Part shown: positions 7,851 to 15,898 of the stretch, piece after piece
Numbering within the stretch: the first letter of the stretch is position 1
Layout: every line of letters begins with the position of its first letter
Assembly (NCBI GenBank): GCA_029202545.1
Contig: CP119311.1
Location: forward strand, 5,952,001-6,016,000
DNA from: Candidatus Pseudobacter hemicellulosilyticus
GTDB lineage: Bacteria > Bacteroidota > Bacteroidia > Chitinophagales > Chitinophagaceae
DNA length: 64,000 nt
Direction: 5' to 3'
Program-made: the position numbers and the translations under genes
The notes under the pieces: generated by a model
Seen by the model: only the letters and a program-made list of their open reading frames with translations
Database searches by the model: none
What the model was told of the DNA's origin: nothing

Positions 7851-7884
7851 CCCAAAAAAAATTGCCCGCAATAGTAGCGGGCAA
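7851..7884 (-). terminator. Terminator of tex
   Basis: On the minus strand TTGCCCGC (7884-7877) pairs with GCGGGCAA (7869-7862) around TACTATT and is followed by a run of eight T. A GGGACGAACC repeat (7849-7840) follows directly after the T and G run. Confidence 0.85.
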
Positions 7885-7910
7885 CTGAACAGTCTACAGA
7901 CCGTTTATTA

Positions 7911-10205
7911 TTAATCCTTGAACTTCTTCTTCAATTCCATTAGCTTGGCCTGGAAAGGATTCATGGGCTCTTCCTTTTTCGGTTGTCCGCCCTTGTTACC
8001 CCCACCGGGACGCTGACCGCCGCCCTGCTGACCACGTTTCTCGCCACCGCCACCGCTGCCGCTGCCGCTACGGGCCTGGTCGCGCATGGAGAGACTGATC
8101 CGCTTACGGGCCACATCCACTTCCGTTACGGTGACCGTCACTTTCTGGTTCAGCTTCACTACCTCATTGGGATCGGAAACATAGGTATTGCTCAGCTGGG
8201 AAATATGCACCAGCCCATCCTGCTTTACACCGATGTCCACGAAGACCCCAAAATTGGTGATATTGGTCACAATTCCTGGCACCGTCATATTGGGCCGCAC
8301 ATCCGCAATGGATTTGATGGTATCATCAAAGCGGAACTCCTCGATCTGGGCCCGGGGATCACGACCCGGTTTTTCAAGCTCTTTCAGGATATCCTCAATG
8401 GTGAACTCACCAATGCTTTCAGAAATATATTGTTTGCGGTTGATCTTTTTCCGCAGGTCGCCCTGCTGGATCAGCTGCTCAACAGAGGCTGCCATATCTT
8501 TCGCCATCTGCTCTACCACATGGTAGCTCTCAGGGTGAACTGAGCTGTTGTCCAGCGGATGCTCAGCCTCCGGGATACGCAGGAAGCCTGCGCATTGCTC
8601 AAAGGTCTTGGGTCCCATCATGGAAACGTTCTTCAGTTCGGCGCGACTTTTAAACGCCCCGTTCTTAGCCCTGTACTCCACAATGTTCTTAGCCAGTGTA
8701 GCGCTCAGACCGGAAACATATACCAGCAGGTGGCGAGAAGCGGTGTTCACATTCACCCCTACATAGTTCACCGCGCTTTCCACTACTCTGTCCAGCGCAT
8801 CCTTCAGCTTGGTCTGGTTCACATCATGCTGGTACTGTCCTACCCCGATGGATTTGGGATCAATTTTCACCAGCTCGCTCAGGGGATCCAGCAGCCGGCG
8901 GCCAATGCTCACGGCCCCACGAACAGTGATGTCCTGGTCGGGAAACTCTTCTCTCGCCACTTCTGATGCGGAATAGATGGAAGCGCCACTTTCATTCACC
9001 TGGAACACGCTGACAGGTTTACCGAAGTCGATGCTGCGCACCAGCTGTTCGGTCTCCCGGCCGGCAGTACCATTGCCCACGCCGATGGCTTCGATCTCAT
9101 ATTTATCGACCAGGTATTTCAATTCAGACGCACTTTCCTGCCACTGGTTCTGCGGCGGATGCGGATAGATGGCGGTATTGTAGACCAGGTTACCCTGTGC
9201 ATCCAGGCAGACCAGCTTACAGCCGGTACGGAAGCCGGGATCCAGCGCCAGTACCCGTTTGGTGCCCAGCGGCGAGGCCAGCAGCAGTTGCCGCAGGTTC
9301 TCGGTGAATACGTGGATGGCTTCTTCATCGGCCTTATTCTTGCCAATGAGGCGGAACTCATTCTCGATAGAAGATTTCAGCAGGCGCTCGTAGGCGTCTT
9401 CCACGGCTTTCTTCACTTCGGCAGCCTGTGCGCTGCCGTTCTTCACGAAGATGCGCTGCAGGTCGTCCACGGCAGTCTGTTTGTCGATATTAATATCCAT
9501 GATCAGGTAGCCTTCCTTCTCGCCGCGGCGGATAGCCAGGATGCGGTGGGAAGGGCTTTGCGATAATGGCTCGCTGAACTCAAAATAGTCGCGGTATTTC
9601 TGCGCTTCTTCTTCTTCCTTTTTGCTGGTCAGCACCTTGGAAGAGAGTACGGAAGTTTCGGTGAACAGCTGGCGTACTTTATTACGCGCCTGCTCATGCT
9701 CAGACACCCATTCCGCAATGATATCCCGGGCGCCCTGCAGGGCTTCCTTGGTATCCTTTACCTGTTCATTGAGGAATTTGCCGGCTTCTTCAGCGGGATC
9801 TTCAGCGCCCTGCTCAAAGATCATTTTAGCCAGGGGCTCCAGTCCTTTCTCGATGGCCTGGGTAGCTTTTGTTTTACGTTTAGGCTTATACGGGAGATAT
9901 AGATCTTCCAGCTCGGTGGCGTCAAAACAATTTTCGATGCGCTGGCTCAGCTCAGGAGTCAGCTTACCCAGGGATTCAATGGTCTTCAGCACAGTATCCT
10001 TTCTCTTATCGAGATCGCTGAAATAATCGATCTGCTCCACAATATTGCCGATGGCTACTTCATCCAGGTTATTGGTAGCTTCCTTGCGGTAGCGGGCCAT
10101 GAACGGAATGGTGGCGCCTTCTGCTTTCAGATCATGCACATTGTTGATCTGCTTAAGGGTCAAACCCAGTTTCTCTGCTATTTTCTGACTGTACTTGATG
10201 TCCAT
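7911..10205 (-). CDS. tex: Tex-like transcription accessory protein, S1 RNA-binding
   Basis: A 764-residue cytoplasmic nucleic-acid-binding protein. Domains in order: Tex N-terminal helical domain (from MDIKYSQKIAEKLGL), YqgF/RuvC-like domain (ALDPGFRTGCKLVCLDAQGN, about residue 330), helix-hairpin-helix region (VNTASRHLLVYVSGLSATLA), and an S1 domain (about 645-715, PGIVTNITNFGVFVDIGVKQ). The tail after the S1 domain is unusually rich in Gly, Arg and Gln (SGSGSGGGGEKRGQQGGGQ) and ends in a lysine-rich helix, probably an extra RNA-binding tail. The ATG at 10205 is chosen; the 11 upstream in-frame residues overlap the likely -7 box TACATTTG (10232-10225). Confidence 0.95.
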   Translation of the reverse strand: MDIKYSQKIAEKLGLTLKQINNVHDLKAEGATIPFMARYRKEATNNLDEVAIGNIVEQIDYFSDLDKRKDTVLKTIESLGKLTPELSQRIENCFDATELEDLYLPYKPKRKTKATQAIEKGLEPLAKMIFEQGAEDPAEEAGKFLNEQVKDTKEALQGARDIIAEWVSEHEQARNKVRQLFTETSVLSSKVLTSKKEEEEAQKYRDYFEFSEPLSQSPSHRILAIRRGEKEGYLIMDINIDKQTAVDDLQRIFVKNGSAQAAEVKKAVEDAYERLLKSSIENEFRLIGKNKADEEAIHVFTENLRQLLLASPLGTKRVLALDPGFRTGCKLVCLDAQGNLVYNTAIYPHPPQNQWQESASELKYLVDKYEIEAIGVGNGTAGRETEQLVRSIDFGKPVSVFQVNESGASIYSASEVAREEFPDQDITVRGAVSIGRRLLDPLSELVKIDPKSIGVGQYQHDVNQTKLKDALDRVVESAVNYVGVNVNTASRHLLVYVSGLSATLAKNIVEYRAKNGAFKSRAELKNVSMMGPKTFEQCAGFLRIPEAEHPLDNSSVHPESYHVVEQMAKDMAASVEQLIQQGDLRKKINRKQYISESIGEFTIEDILKELEKPGRDPRAQIEEFRFDDTIKSIADVRPNMTVPGIVTNITNFGVFVDIGVKQDGLVHISQLSNTYVSDPNEVVKLNQKVTVTVTEVDVARKRISLSMRDQARSGSGSGGGGEKRGQQGGGQRPGGGNKGGQPKKEEPMNPFQAKLMELKKKFKD

Positions 10206-10311
10206 GGTTTTGTCATTGGGGCAGCAAATGTAAGGCAACGCCGCAAAGAAAAAATCTTGTTTTTATCAACAAAAAGGCAAAGCGTTTCCGGCTTTTGGAC
10301 GCGGGTTTACG

Positions 10312-10965
10312 TCAACTGGCCAGGGCCTGCTGTAAGATGCTGTTGATGGCGGCGGGACGGGTCATTACCACCATATGTCCAGCTTTTTCAATGATATGGG
10401 TAGGATGGGTGAATCTGGCAGGCAGCACTTCATCGCGGGTGCCATGGATATGCAGCAGCGGCGATGGCAGCTCCTGGTTGTCCCACTGCAGGATAGCACC
10501 CAGGGCCCAGCGGATGAACAGGGGATCGCTTTCCTGGATGATCTGCCAGAGTAATTTTTTATCGTCTCCTTTTTCTGCGGTGAACAGCCGTTTGCTGCGG
10601 GCCATCAGTTTCACAAAACCGATGGGCACTATCCGGTGCAGGCGCAGTTTCCCTGCCACCCGGTAATAACCGGGCAGGTGTGTGGATACCGGGATGCTGG
10701 AGATGAGGATGGTCTGTACGGGATGACATTGCCGGGCGATCTCACTGGCCAGCATACCGCCGAAGCTCAGTCCCACCAGGGCAAAGGGTTCACTGGTGTC
10801 AATGCCGGCGGCCAGTCGCCGCGCATAGTCCGGCAGCGATTCCTCCACCTGCGGCTGGATCCAGTGCAGGTGTACCGCTTCCACCCCCTGGGGCAGCTGC
10901 AGGTATTTAAAAACACGGTGATCGGCGCCAAGACCGCTGATAAAGTAGACTTTCCGGCATTTCAT
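10312..10965 (-). CDS. Alpha/beta-hydrolase fold protein
   Basis: A 217-residue protein starting MKCRKVYFISGLGADHRVF, where SGLGAD is the oxyanion loop. The nucleophile elbow is VGLSFGGMLA (Ser near residue 86), an acid is near GTRDEVLP (residue 173) and the histidine is in EKAGHMVVM (residue 193). The catalytic triad is therefore complete. The lid region is small and basic. The substrate cannot be told from sequence; similar short hydrolases are annotated as esterases or thioesterases. No operon partner. Confidence 0.85.
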   Translation of the reverse strand: MKCRKVYFISGLGADHRVFKYLQLPQGVEAVHLHWIQPQVEESLPDYARRLAAGIDTSEPFALVGLSFGGMLASEIARQCHPVQTILISSIPVSTHLPGYYRVAGKLRLHRIVPIGFVKLMARSKRLFTAEKGDDKKLLWQIIQESDPLFIRWALGAILQWDNQELPSPLLHIHGTRDEVLPARFTHPTHIIEKAGHMVVMTRPAAINSILQQALAS

Positions 10966-11161
10966 ACGGTAAATTTACCTATCTGCGGTCAATCCGGAAA
11001 GCCTTCTATAAAAACTACCAGGATGGTCTGCCATGCCGCCCTGCTATCTGCAAAACATTCCGGCATGCTGTCTTAACAGGCTGTTTTACGGCCTGCACTA
11101 CTGCCCCTTTCCGGATAAAACAAATAGTTACCTTTACAGCCACACATTAACTATCACTATT

Positions 11162-12523
11162 ATGGATATCAGGAACAATATCTTGGAAACGATTGGCAAT
11201 ACGCCATTGATAAAGCTCAACAAGATCACGCGGGAACTGCCCGGCACTATACTGGCCAAAGTGGATTATTTCAATCCCGGCAATTCCATCAAGGACCGGA
11301 TGGCAGTGAAGATGGTGGAAGTGGCTGAAAAAGAAGGAAAGCTGAAACCCGGCGGCACCATCATTGAATGTACCAGCGGCAATACCGGTATGGGCCTGGC
11401 CCTGGCCGCCTGTGTAAAAGGCTACAAATGTATATTCACTACTACCGATAAGCAATCCAAGGAAAAGATGGATATCCTCAAAGCGGTAGGCGCCGAGGTG
11501 ATCGTTTGCCCTACCAATGTGGAGCCTGATGATCCCCGCTCCTATTATTCCATTGCACGCCGGCTGGCAAAGGAGATCCCCAATTCCTTCCATTGCAACC
11601 AGTATGATAACCTGGCCAACCGCCTGGCGCATTATGAGACCACCGGCCCGGAGATCTGGCAGCAGACCGAAGGAAAGATCACGCACCTGGTCTGTACCGC
11701 AGGTACCGGCGGCACGGTGACCGGCACCGCCATGTATTTAAAAGAAAAGAACCCCGATATCCAGATCTGGGCGATAGACGTGTTCGGCTCCTTGCTGACC
11801 AAATATTTCCGGACAGGCGAGATAGATATGAATGAAGTGCATCCCTATATTTCTGAAGGATTTGGGGAAGATTTTGTTCCCGAGAACTATGATATGAGCG
11901 TGATAGACCATTTTGAGCAGGTGACCGATAAGGATGGGGCGGTAATGGCCCGCAGGATTGCCAAGGAAGAGGGCCTGTTCTGCGGTTATAGCGCCGGCAG
12001 CTGCCTGCAGGGACTGATGCAGCTGGGCAGTCGCCTCAAAAAAGACGATGTGGTGGTCTGTATCTTCCACGACCATGGCAGCCGTTATGTGGCCAAGATC
12101 TATAACGACCAGTGGATGATGGAACGGGGGTTCCTGGATGTGAAGACCTTCCGCGATATTGTGAGCGGCCGGGCCGCCAGCCAGAAACTGGTGACCGTAA
12201 CCCCGGAACAGTCCGTGGGCGATACGGTGGAATTGATGAAAAAATATGATATAGAGCATATCCCCGTGCTGCAGGACGGCGGCCTGGTTGGAGCTATCAG
12301 CGAAGGTGGGCTGTTCCAGAAAGTGTTCTCGGACCCTGAGATCCGGACGGCTACCGTACAGAGTGTGATGGAAGCCCCCTATCCCCTGGTGGACTTTAGT
12401 ACCCCCATAGAGAAACTACGCACCCTGATCAATAAGGACAATGGGGCGGTGCTGAGCAAGGACGAAGCCGGCCACCTGCATATTGTGACCAAATATGACG
12501 TGATACAGGCATTGGGGAATTAA
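11162..12523 (+). CDS. PLP-dependent cysteine/cystathionine beta-synthase with C-terminal CBS pair
   Basis: A 453-residue enzyme with the cystathionine beta-synthase layout: fold-type II PLP domain (residues 1-330) followed by two CBS domains (about 335-453, VSGRAASQKLVTVTPEQSVGD ... YDVIQALGN). The PLP lysine is in NPGNSIKDRMA, substrate loop in ECTSGNTGMGLA and phosphate loop in GTGGTVTGTA. It should catalyse beta-replacement on serine or O-acetylserine; cystathionine versus cysteine formation is undecided. The CBS pair may sense an adenosyl ligand. The ATG at 11162 gives the family start MDIRNNILETIGNTPL. Upstream, TACCTTTA at 11129-11136 could be the -7 box. Confidence 0.9.
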   Translation: MDIRNNILETIGNTPLIKLNKITRELPGTILAKVDYFNPGNSIKDRMAVKMVEVAEKEGKLKPGGTIIECTSGNTGMGLALAACVKGYKCIFTTTDKQSKEKMDILKAVGAEVIVCPTNVEPDDPRSYYSIARRLAKEIPNSFHCNQYDNLANRLAHYETTGPEIWQQTEGKITHLVCTAGTGGTVTGTAMYLKEKNPDIQIWAIDVFGSLLTKYFRTGEIDMNEVHPYISEGFGEDFVPENYDMSVIDHFEQVTDKDGAVMARRIAKEEGLFCGYSAGSCLQGLMQLGSRLKKDDVVVCIFHDHGSRYVAKIYNDQWMMERGFLDVKTFRDIVSGRAASQKLVTVTPEQSVGDTVELMKKYDIEHIPVLQDGGLVGAISEGGLFQKVFSDPEIRTATVQSVMEAPYPLVDFSTPIEKLRTLINKDNGAVLSKDEAGHLHIVTKYDVIQALGN

Positions 12524-12552
12524 GAAAAACGAGCATAAAAGACACATTAAAA

Positions 12553-12585
12553 AAAGAGGCTGATCTACCGATCGGCCTTTTTTTT
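12553..12585 (+). terminator. Terminator of the PLP/CBS gene
   Basis: AGGCTGATC (12557-12565) pairs with GATCGGCCT (12570-12578), one G-T pair, loop TACC, then seven T. The run of A on the other side would let it work on the minus strand too. Confidence 0.85.
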
Positions 12586-12888
12586 ACCGGGAAAAACTCA
12601 GACTTGTTTCTATGGTTAATTGCCAGTAAGCAGCTGACAATAAGCCCGTTGCGGGCAGGGTTCAGGTAGCAAAAAAGGGTACGTTTAAAGCCCGGCAACA
12701 CACAAGAACGGGCTATGGCTGATAAATATCAAGGATTTTCGGTCAGGAGCCCCAAAATGGCGTCCAAATACCCCATATCGTAGATCGGGTAAAAATCCGT
12801 GGACAGGGGAAAATCGCGGTAGACAGTCACTGTGAACAACTCGTGATAGTAGGTTTAATCTTTATGTATTTGATACATATCAACAAAA
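12586..12888. other. Non-coding stretch, no gene recognised
   Basis: About 300 bp with no plausible gene. It becomes more AT-rich toward its right end and holds a small palindrome, ATGTAT-TTG-ATACAT, at about 12863-12877. The weak -7-like box TAGGTTTA near 12849 lacks a good -33 partner. Confidence 0.5.
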
Positions 12889-13059
12889 ATGGTTAAAAAA
12901 TACCACTTTTTCCGTAGTCCTACGATGGACATTGCAAAATACTACGATGGACAGGTCGGTAGACCTACTAAAAAAGCAGTAAAAGCCGAATTGTTTAAAT
13001 TGAGAAGAACTGCTCTTGTACACAATATCGTGCCAATGTACTTTTGTGTCAGAAGTTGA
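12889..13059 (+). CDS. Candidate small basic protein, 56 residues
   Basis: An ATG-to-TGA frame coding for a Lys/Arg-rich protein: start MVKKYHFFRSPTMDIAKYYD, then a basic helix (PTKKAVKAELFKLRRTALV) and an end in CVRS. Composition is protein-like rather than random, but I recognise no family and see no clear ribosome site. The DNA is more AT-rich than the neighbouring genes. Its last third also contains the promoter elements of the small-RNA candidate at 13051-13160, so one of the two readings may be wrong. Confidence 0.35.
   Translation: MVKKYHFFRSPTMDIAKYYDGQVGRPTKKAVKAELFKLRRTALVHNIVPMYFCVRS
13016..13046 (+). promoter_or_regulatory. Bacteroidota-type promoter with no protein gene behind it
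   Basis: TTG (13016-13018), 20 bp, TACTTTTG (13039-13046), an exact TAnnTTTG match. Transcription would start near 13050-13053, exactly at the 5' arm of the long stem of the small-RNA candidate. Confidence 0.6.
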
Positions 13060-13160
13060 TTGATAGCTAACATCAATCAATCCAATATCCAGGAAGAACC
13101 AAAGTGTCCAATATCCAAGTAAAATCCTGAAAATCCAGTATCAATCAACTTCATTTTTTT
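13051..13160 (+). ncRNA. Candidate orphan small RNA closed by its own terminator
   Basis: From the predicted start (about 13051) the first bases AAGTTGATTGATA (13053-13065) are perfectly complementary, over 13 bp, to TATCAATCAACTT (13139-13151). Seven T follow at 13154-13160. This gives a transcript of about 110 nt whose 5' and 3' ends pair and whose 3' end is terminator-like. The 5' arm can instead pair locally with ATCAATCAA (13072-13080), 9 bp, so two exclusive folds exist. The interior repeats CCAATATCCA. No match to a known RNA family is recognised. Confidence 0.5.
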
Positions 13161-13340
13161 AAATCCAATAATCCAGTCCAATATCCGGAAGAGCTATCCA
13201 AAGTCCGTGAACAACCAGTCCAAGTCCAATGTCCAAAGTCCAATGATGACCAGTCCAAGTCCGTGGAAAACCAAGTATCCTTGATAAACCGTCCGAATAA
13301 AATCCAACGTCCGAAAAAAACCAAGTTAGTTCCAAATCCT
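13081..13340. repeat. Degenerate short repeats of the TCCAA(T/G) type
   Basis: The stretch is built from variants of CCAATATCCA, CAGTCCAAGTCC and GTCCAATGTCCAAAGTCC, with irregular spacers (TCCAATATCC at 13081, GTCCAATATCC near 13115 and 13170, AGTCCAAGTCC near 13218 and 13250). The open frames through it follow the repeat and are not believable proteins. Confidence 0.6.
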
Positions 13341-13374
13341 GTGTGTTAAGAACCGTCTGCTTTAACTCCAATAC

Positions 13375-13403
13375 CCTCCTGCTAAATTTTGTTTAGCAGG
13401 AGG
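13375..13403. other. Strong perfect hairpin of unknown role
   Basis: CCTCCTGCTAAA (13375-13386) pairs over 12 bp with TTTAGCAGGAGG (13392-13403), loop TTTTG. No T-run follows on either strand, so it is not a standard terminator. It lies 150 bp before the gene at 13553; the rest of 13404-13552 shows nothing recognisable. Confidence 0.6.
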
Positions 13404-13552
13404 CAGCAGCGGTACCTTCACCTCTTTGTCCACCCTGTCCGTCCACCAGACCGGGATCTCCGGAACTTACCGTCCACAGTCCGCTTTTTATCCAGATCAT
13501 TTTTCTGCTGATCGTTTTTCAAATCCTTTTAAATTGCAGCAAACTATTTTGC

Positions 13553-14374
13553 ATGCCACTATTCACTGACCAGACCGGCCGGTGCATTGATATGCCTGAC
13601 CGTCCCGGCAGGATCATTTCCCTGGTACCCTCCCAGACTGAGCTGTTATACCACCTGGGCCTGGACCACCGAGTGGCCGGCATTACCAAATTCTGCATCC
13701 ATCCCACGGAATGGTTCCGTTCCAAACCCCGCGTAGGGGGTACCAAAACACTGCACCTGGACCGGATCGCTGCACTGCAGCCCGATTGCATCCTTGCCAA
13801 TAAAGAAGAGAATGTACAGGAACAGGTAGAAACCCTGGCCCGGCAGTATCCTGTATGGACCAGCGATATCCATACCCTGGAAGACGCCCTGTCCATGATC
13901 CGCAGCATTGGCCGGCTCACCGGCGCCCTGCCCGAAGCAGACGCCCTGGCAGCCGATATTGAAGAAGGATTTGCCCGCTGGCAGATCCAATGTTCCGCCC
14001 TGTACCAGCAACCTATCCCCACCGCCTACCTCATCTGGAAAGATCCCTGGATGACCGTGGGCCAGGATACTTTCATCCACGACCTCCTCCAGCGCTGCGG
14101 CCTATATAACGTATTCGGTCACCTGCCACGTTATCCCGCTATCAGCATAGAGCAGCTGCAGGCCGCCCAACCCGCCCTGCTCCTCCTGTCTTCAGAGCCC
14201 TACCCTTTTAAAGAAAAACACCTCGCCGCACTGCAAACTTTATTACCCCATACCAGCATCCGCCTGGCCGATGGCGAAGCCTTCAGCTGGTACGGCAGCC
14301 GCCTTCTCCACTCACCCGCTTATTTCCGGGAACTGCTGGGCGACCTGATCCATAATCCCCTGCAGAAAAAATAA
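13553..14374 (+). CDS. Helical-backbone metal/cobalamin-binding protein, BtuF-like, without signal peptide
   Basis: A 273-residue protein of the periplasmic-binding fold III family: N-lobe PGRIISLVPSQTELLYHLGL, linking helix, C-lobe with AQPALLLLSSEPYPF and a final LGDLIHNPL. The sequence resembles cobalamin-binding BtuF-type domains (SQTELLYHLGLDHRVAGIT; KPRVGGTKTLHLDRIAALQPD). It starts directly at MPLFTDQTGRCIDMPD with no signal peptide, so it is either cytoplasmic or exported in an unusual way. No permease or ATPase gene is beside it. The name is family-level; the ligand is not established. Downstream lies the 64-bp repeat array. Confidence 0.8.
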   Translation: MPLFTDQTGRCIDMPDRPGRIISLVPSQTELLYHLGLDHRVAGITKFCIHPTEWFRSKPRVGGTKTLHLDRIAALQPDCILANKEENVQEQVETLARQYPVWTSDIHTLEDALSMIRSIGRLTGALPEADALAADIEEGFARWQIQCSALYQQPIPTAYLIWKDPWMTVGQDTFIHDLLQRCGLYNVFGHLPRYPAISIEQLQAAQPALLLLSSEPYPFKEKHLAALQTLLPHTSIRLADGEAFSWYGSRLLHSPAYFRELLGDLIHNPLQKK

Positions 14375-14386
14375 CAGTCAGCCCCT

Positions 14387-14530
14387 GGTTCGTCCCAACA
14401 ATGTATTTTCTTCTGCCAGCTGCCATACAAGCCAGTATCGTTTGCCCTATGGTTCGTCCCAATAGTGTATTTTCTTCTGCCACCTGCCATACTTGCCCGT
14501 ATAGTTACCCCTATGGTTCGCCCCAACATT
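14387..14530 (+). repeat. Tandem 64-bp repeat with GGTTCGTCCC head, two full units plus a partial third
   Basis: Units begin at 14387 and 14451 (both GGTTCGTCCCAA) and at 14515 (GGTTCGCCCCAA), with an exact 64-bp period. The first two are roughly 80 percent identical along their length and share TGTATTTTCTTCTGCCA. The array fills most of the gap between the genes at 13553 and 14593. Confidence 0.85.
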
Positions 14531-14592
14531 GACTTTCCTCCCGGACATATCCACCAGCCGGCCGCTAATAAATCCGTAAATTGCTCCCCTGC

Positions 14593-15696
14593 ATGAATGC
14601 CATCAACGATACCGATCCCACGCTTATAGCCAACAATAAGCCCTCCCGCAAGAAACCCATGTTCCCTGTGCAGGAGCCCCTACGCAATTACCTCAAACAC
14701 CATGGCCGGGAAATGAAACTGCCCGTGTCCTATAACGACCTGCTCCGGATCACCTACTCCGTCCCCCTCAAGGACAAACATGGACGGGATACGCTGTGGG
14801 AAACGGTGCTGTATGATATGCGCGACTGGGAATATATCCGCGAAGGACTGGTGAAAATGTACGCCACCCTCAAAACAGAGGGGGACCTCAGCTTTATCAA
14901 ACACCTGGATGTGGCCCGGATAGACTATTGCAGCTTCGGCAATTCACATCCTTTCCGGATCCGTATTGTCAATAAGTTCAACGATAACTACGATCACTAC
15001 TATATCAAACGCGCCGATGCCTCCCGCCTCTACGGGCTGGAGCTGGAGCATATCCTCTCCCCCAACCGGATCACCTACCTCACCAGTCACAACACCCTGG
15101 TGGAAGAACATATCCCCGGTATCCCCGGCGATGTGTTCATCAACAACTGGCTGCGCATGCCCAGCACCAACAAGATCCGGCTGGCCAAAGAGTTTGTGAA
15201 GTTCAATGAGCGCTGCTTTGTAAAACTGCTGGGCGATATGCGCTCCTATAATTTTGTGGTGGACATTACCCCGGATATTGAGGATTTCCAGTACCGGATC
15301 CGTGCCATCGACTTTGACCAGCAGTCCTACGAAGGCCGCAAAAACCTCTACCTGCCCCAGTTCTTCAAGGAAAACTATGAGCTGGTGGCCCTCTGCACCC
15401 GCTACCTCAACAAGGACTCCATAGAGCAGTACCAGATGGAAGAAAGGACCATGATGGCCTCCCGCGTGGCCTCCACCCGCTACCGGATCATGGAACTGCT
15501 GAATATTATGTCCCGGGATACCATCTCCACCCCGGCAAAAACACAGCAGCTGAGCCAGGAACTGGCTGATTTTTTCCATAACCCCGCCTTTACCAAGTGC
15601 CATTCCATGGGCCAGGTGGTGAAAAGACACCTCAAACAAACCCTGCAGAAGAACCTCCTGCTGATCCAGAAGAACATTGGTCGCTTCGAAGACTGA
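14593..15696 (+). CDS. Uncharacterised protein with protein-kinase-like fold signatures
   Basis: A 367-residue soluble protein I cannot name. It shows kinase-fold landmarks in the right order: a lysine in DHYYIKRADASRLYG (about residue 140), a glutamate helix (GLELEHIL), a hinge-like LVEEHIPGIPG, a catalytic-loop-like LGDMRSYNFVVD (GDxxxxN, as in aminoglycoside and HipA-type kinases) and IRAIDFDQQS in the place of DFG. The rest is helical and basic, ending in KRHLKQTLQKNLLLIQ. The true start is the ATG at 14593 (MNAINDTDPT); an upstream in-frame TTG is less likely. It stands alone. Kinase activity is inference only. Confidence 0.8.
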   Translation: MNAINDTDPTLIANNKPSRKKPMFPVQEPLRNYLKHHGREMKLPVSYNDLLRITYSVPLKDKHGRDTLWETVLYDMRDWEYIREGLVKMYATLKTEGDLSFIKHLDVARIDYCSFGNSHPFRIRIVNKFNDNYDHYYIKRADASRLYGLELEHILSPNRITYLTSHNTLVEEHIPGIPGDVFINNWLRMPSTNKIRLAKEFVKFNERCFVKLLGDMRSYNFVVDITPDIEDFQYRIRAIDFDQQSYEGRKNLYLPQFFKENYELVALCTRYLNKDSIEQYQMEERTMMASRVASTRYRIMELLNIMSRDTISTPAKTQQLSQELADFFHNPAFTKCHSMGQVVKRHLKQTLQKNLLLIQKNIGRFED

Positions 15697-15766
15697 TCAC
15701 CCTCCGGCACAATGTCAGTTTAAGCCTGAACTGACCTGATTCTTGTCAGGTTAGCTCTTTGTGTGT

Positions 15767-15795
15767 TTGTAAAACGCAAACTAAATGTATATTTG
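15767..15795 (+). promoter_or_regulatory. Promoter of the class II aldolase gene
   Basis: TTG (15767-15769), 18 bp, TATATTTG (15788-15795), an exact Bacteroidota consensus. The start near 15800 leaves a leader of about 100 nt before the ATG at 15899, in which I see no clear riboswitch or hairpin. Confidence 0.75.
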
Positions 15796-15898
15796 CGCCG
15801 TCTCATTGTCGCTTTCTAATGGTTCTTTCTTATCCTTGACCATTTTTCAACAAAACAGATTTCAACATTAATTTCACAATAGAAAAACCCTTCGAATC

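Noticed and set aside
13159..13371. 70-residue minus-strand frame
   Set aside because: Its LD, GL and WI-rich sequence is simply the translation of the TTGGAC-type word repeat.
13404..13552. Cobalamin riboswitch ahead of the BtuF-like gene
   Set aside because: I could not find a B12-box-like core or the expected arm pattern; only a simple hairpin at 13375-13403 is present further upstream.
14387..14530. CRISPR array
   Set aside because: The regular 64-bp period is attractive, but similarity extends through the whole unit rather than alternating conserved repeat and unique spacer, there are only two and a half units, and no cas gene is nearby.
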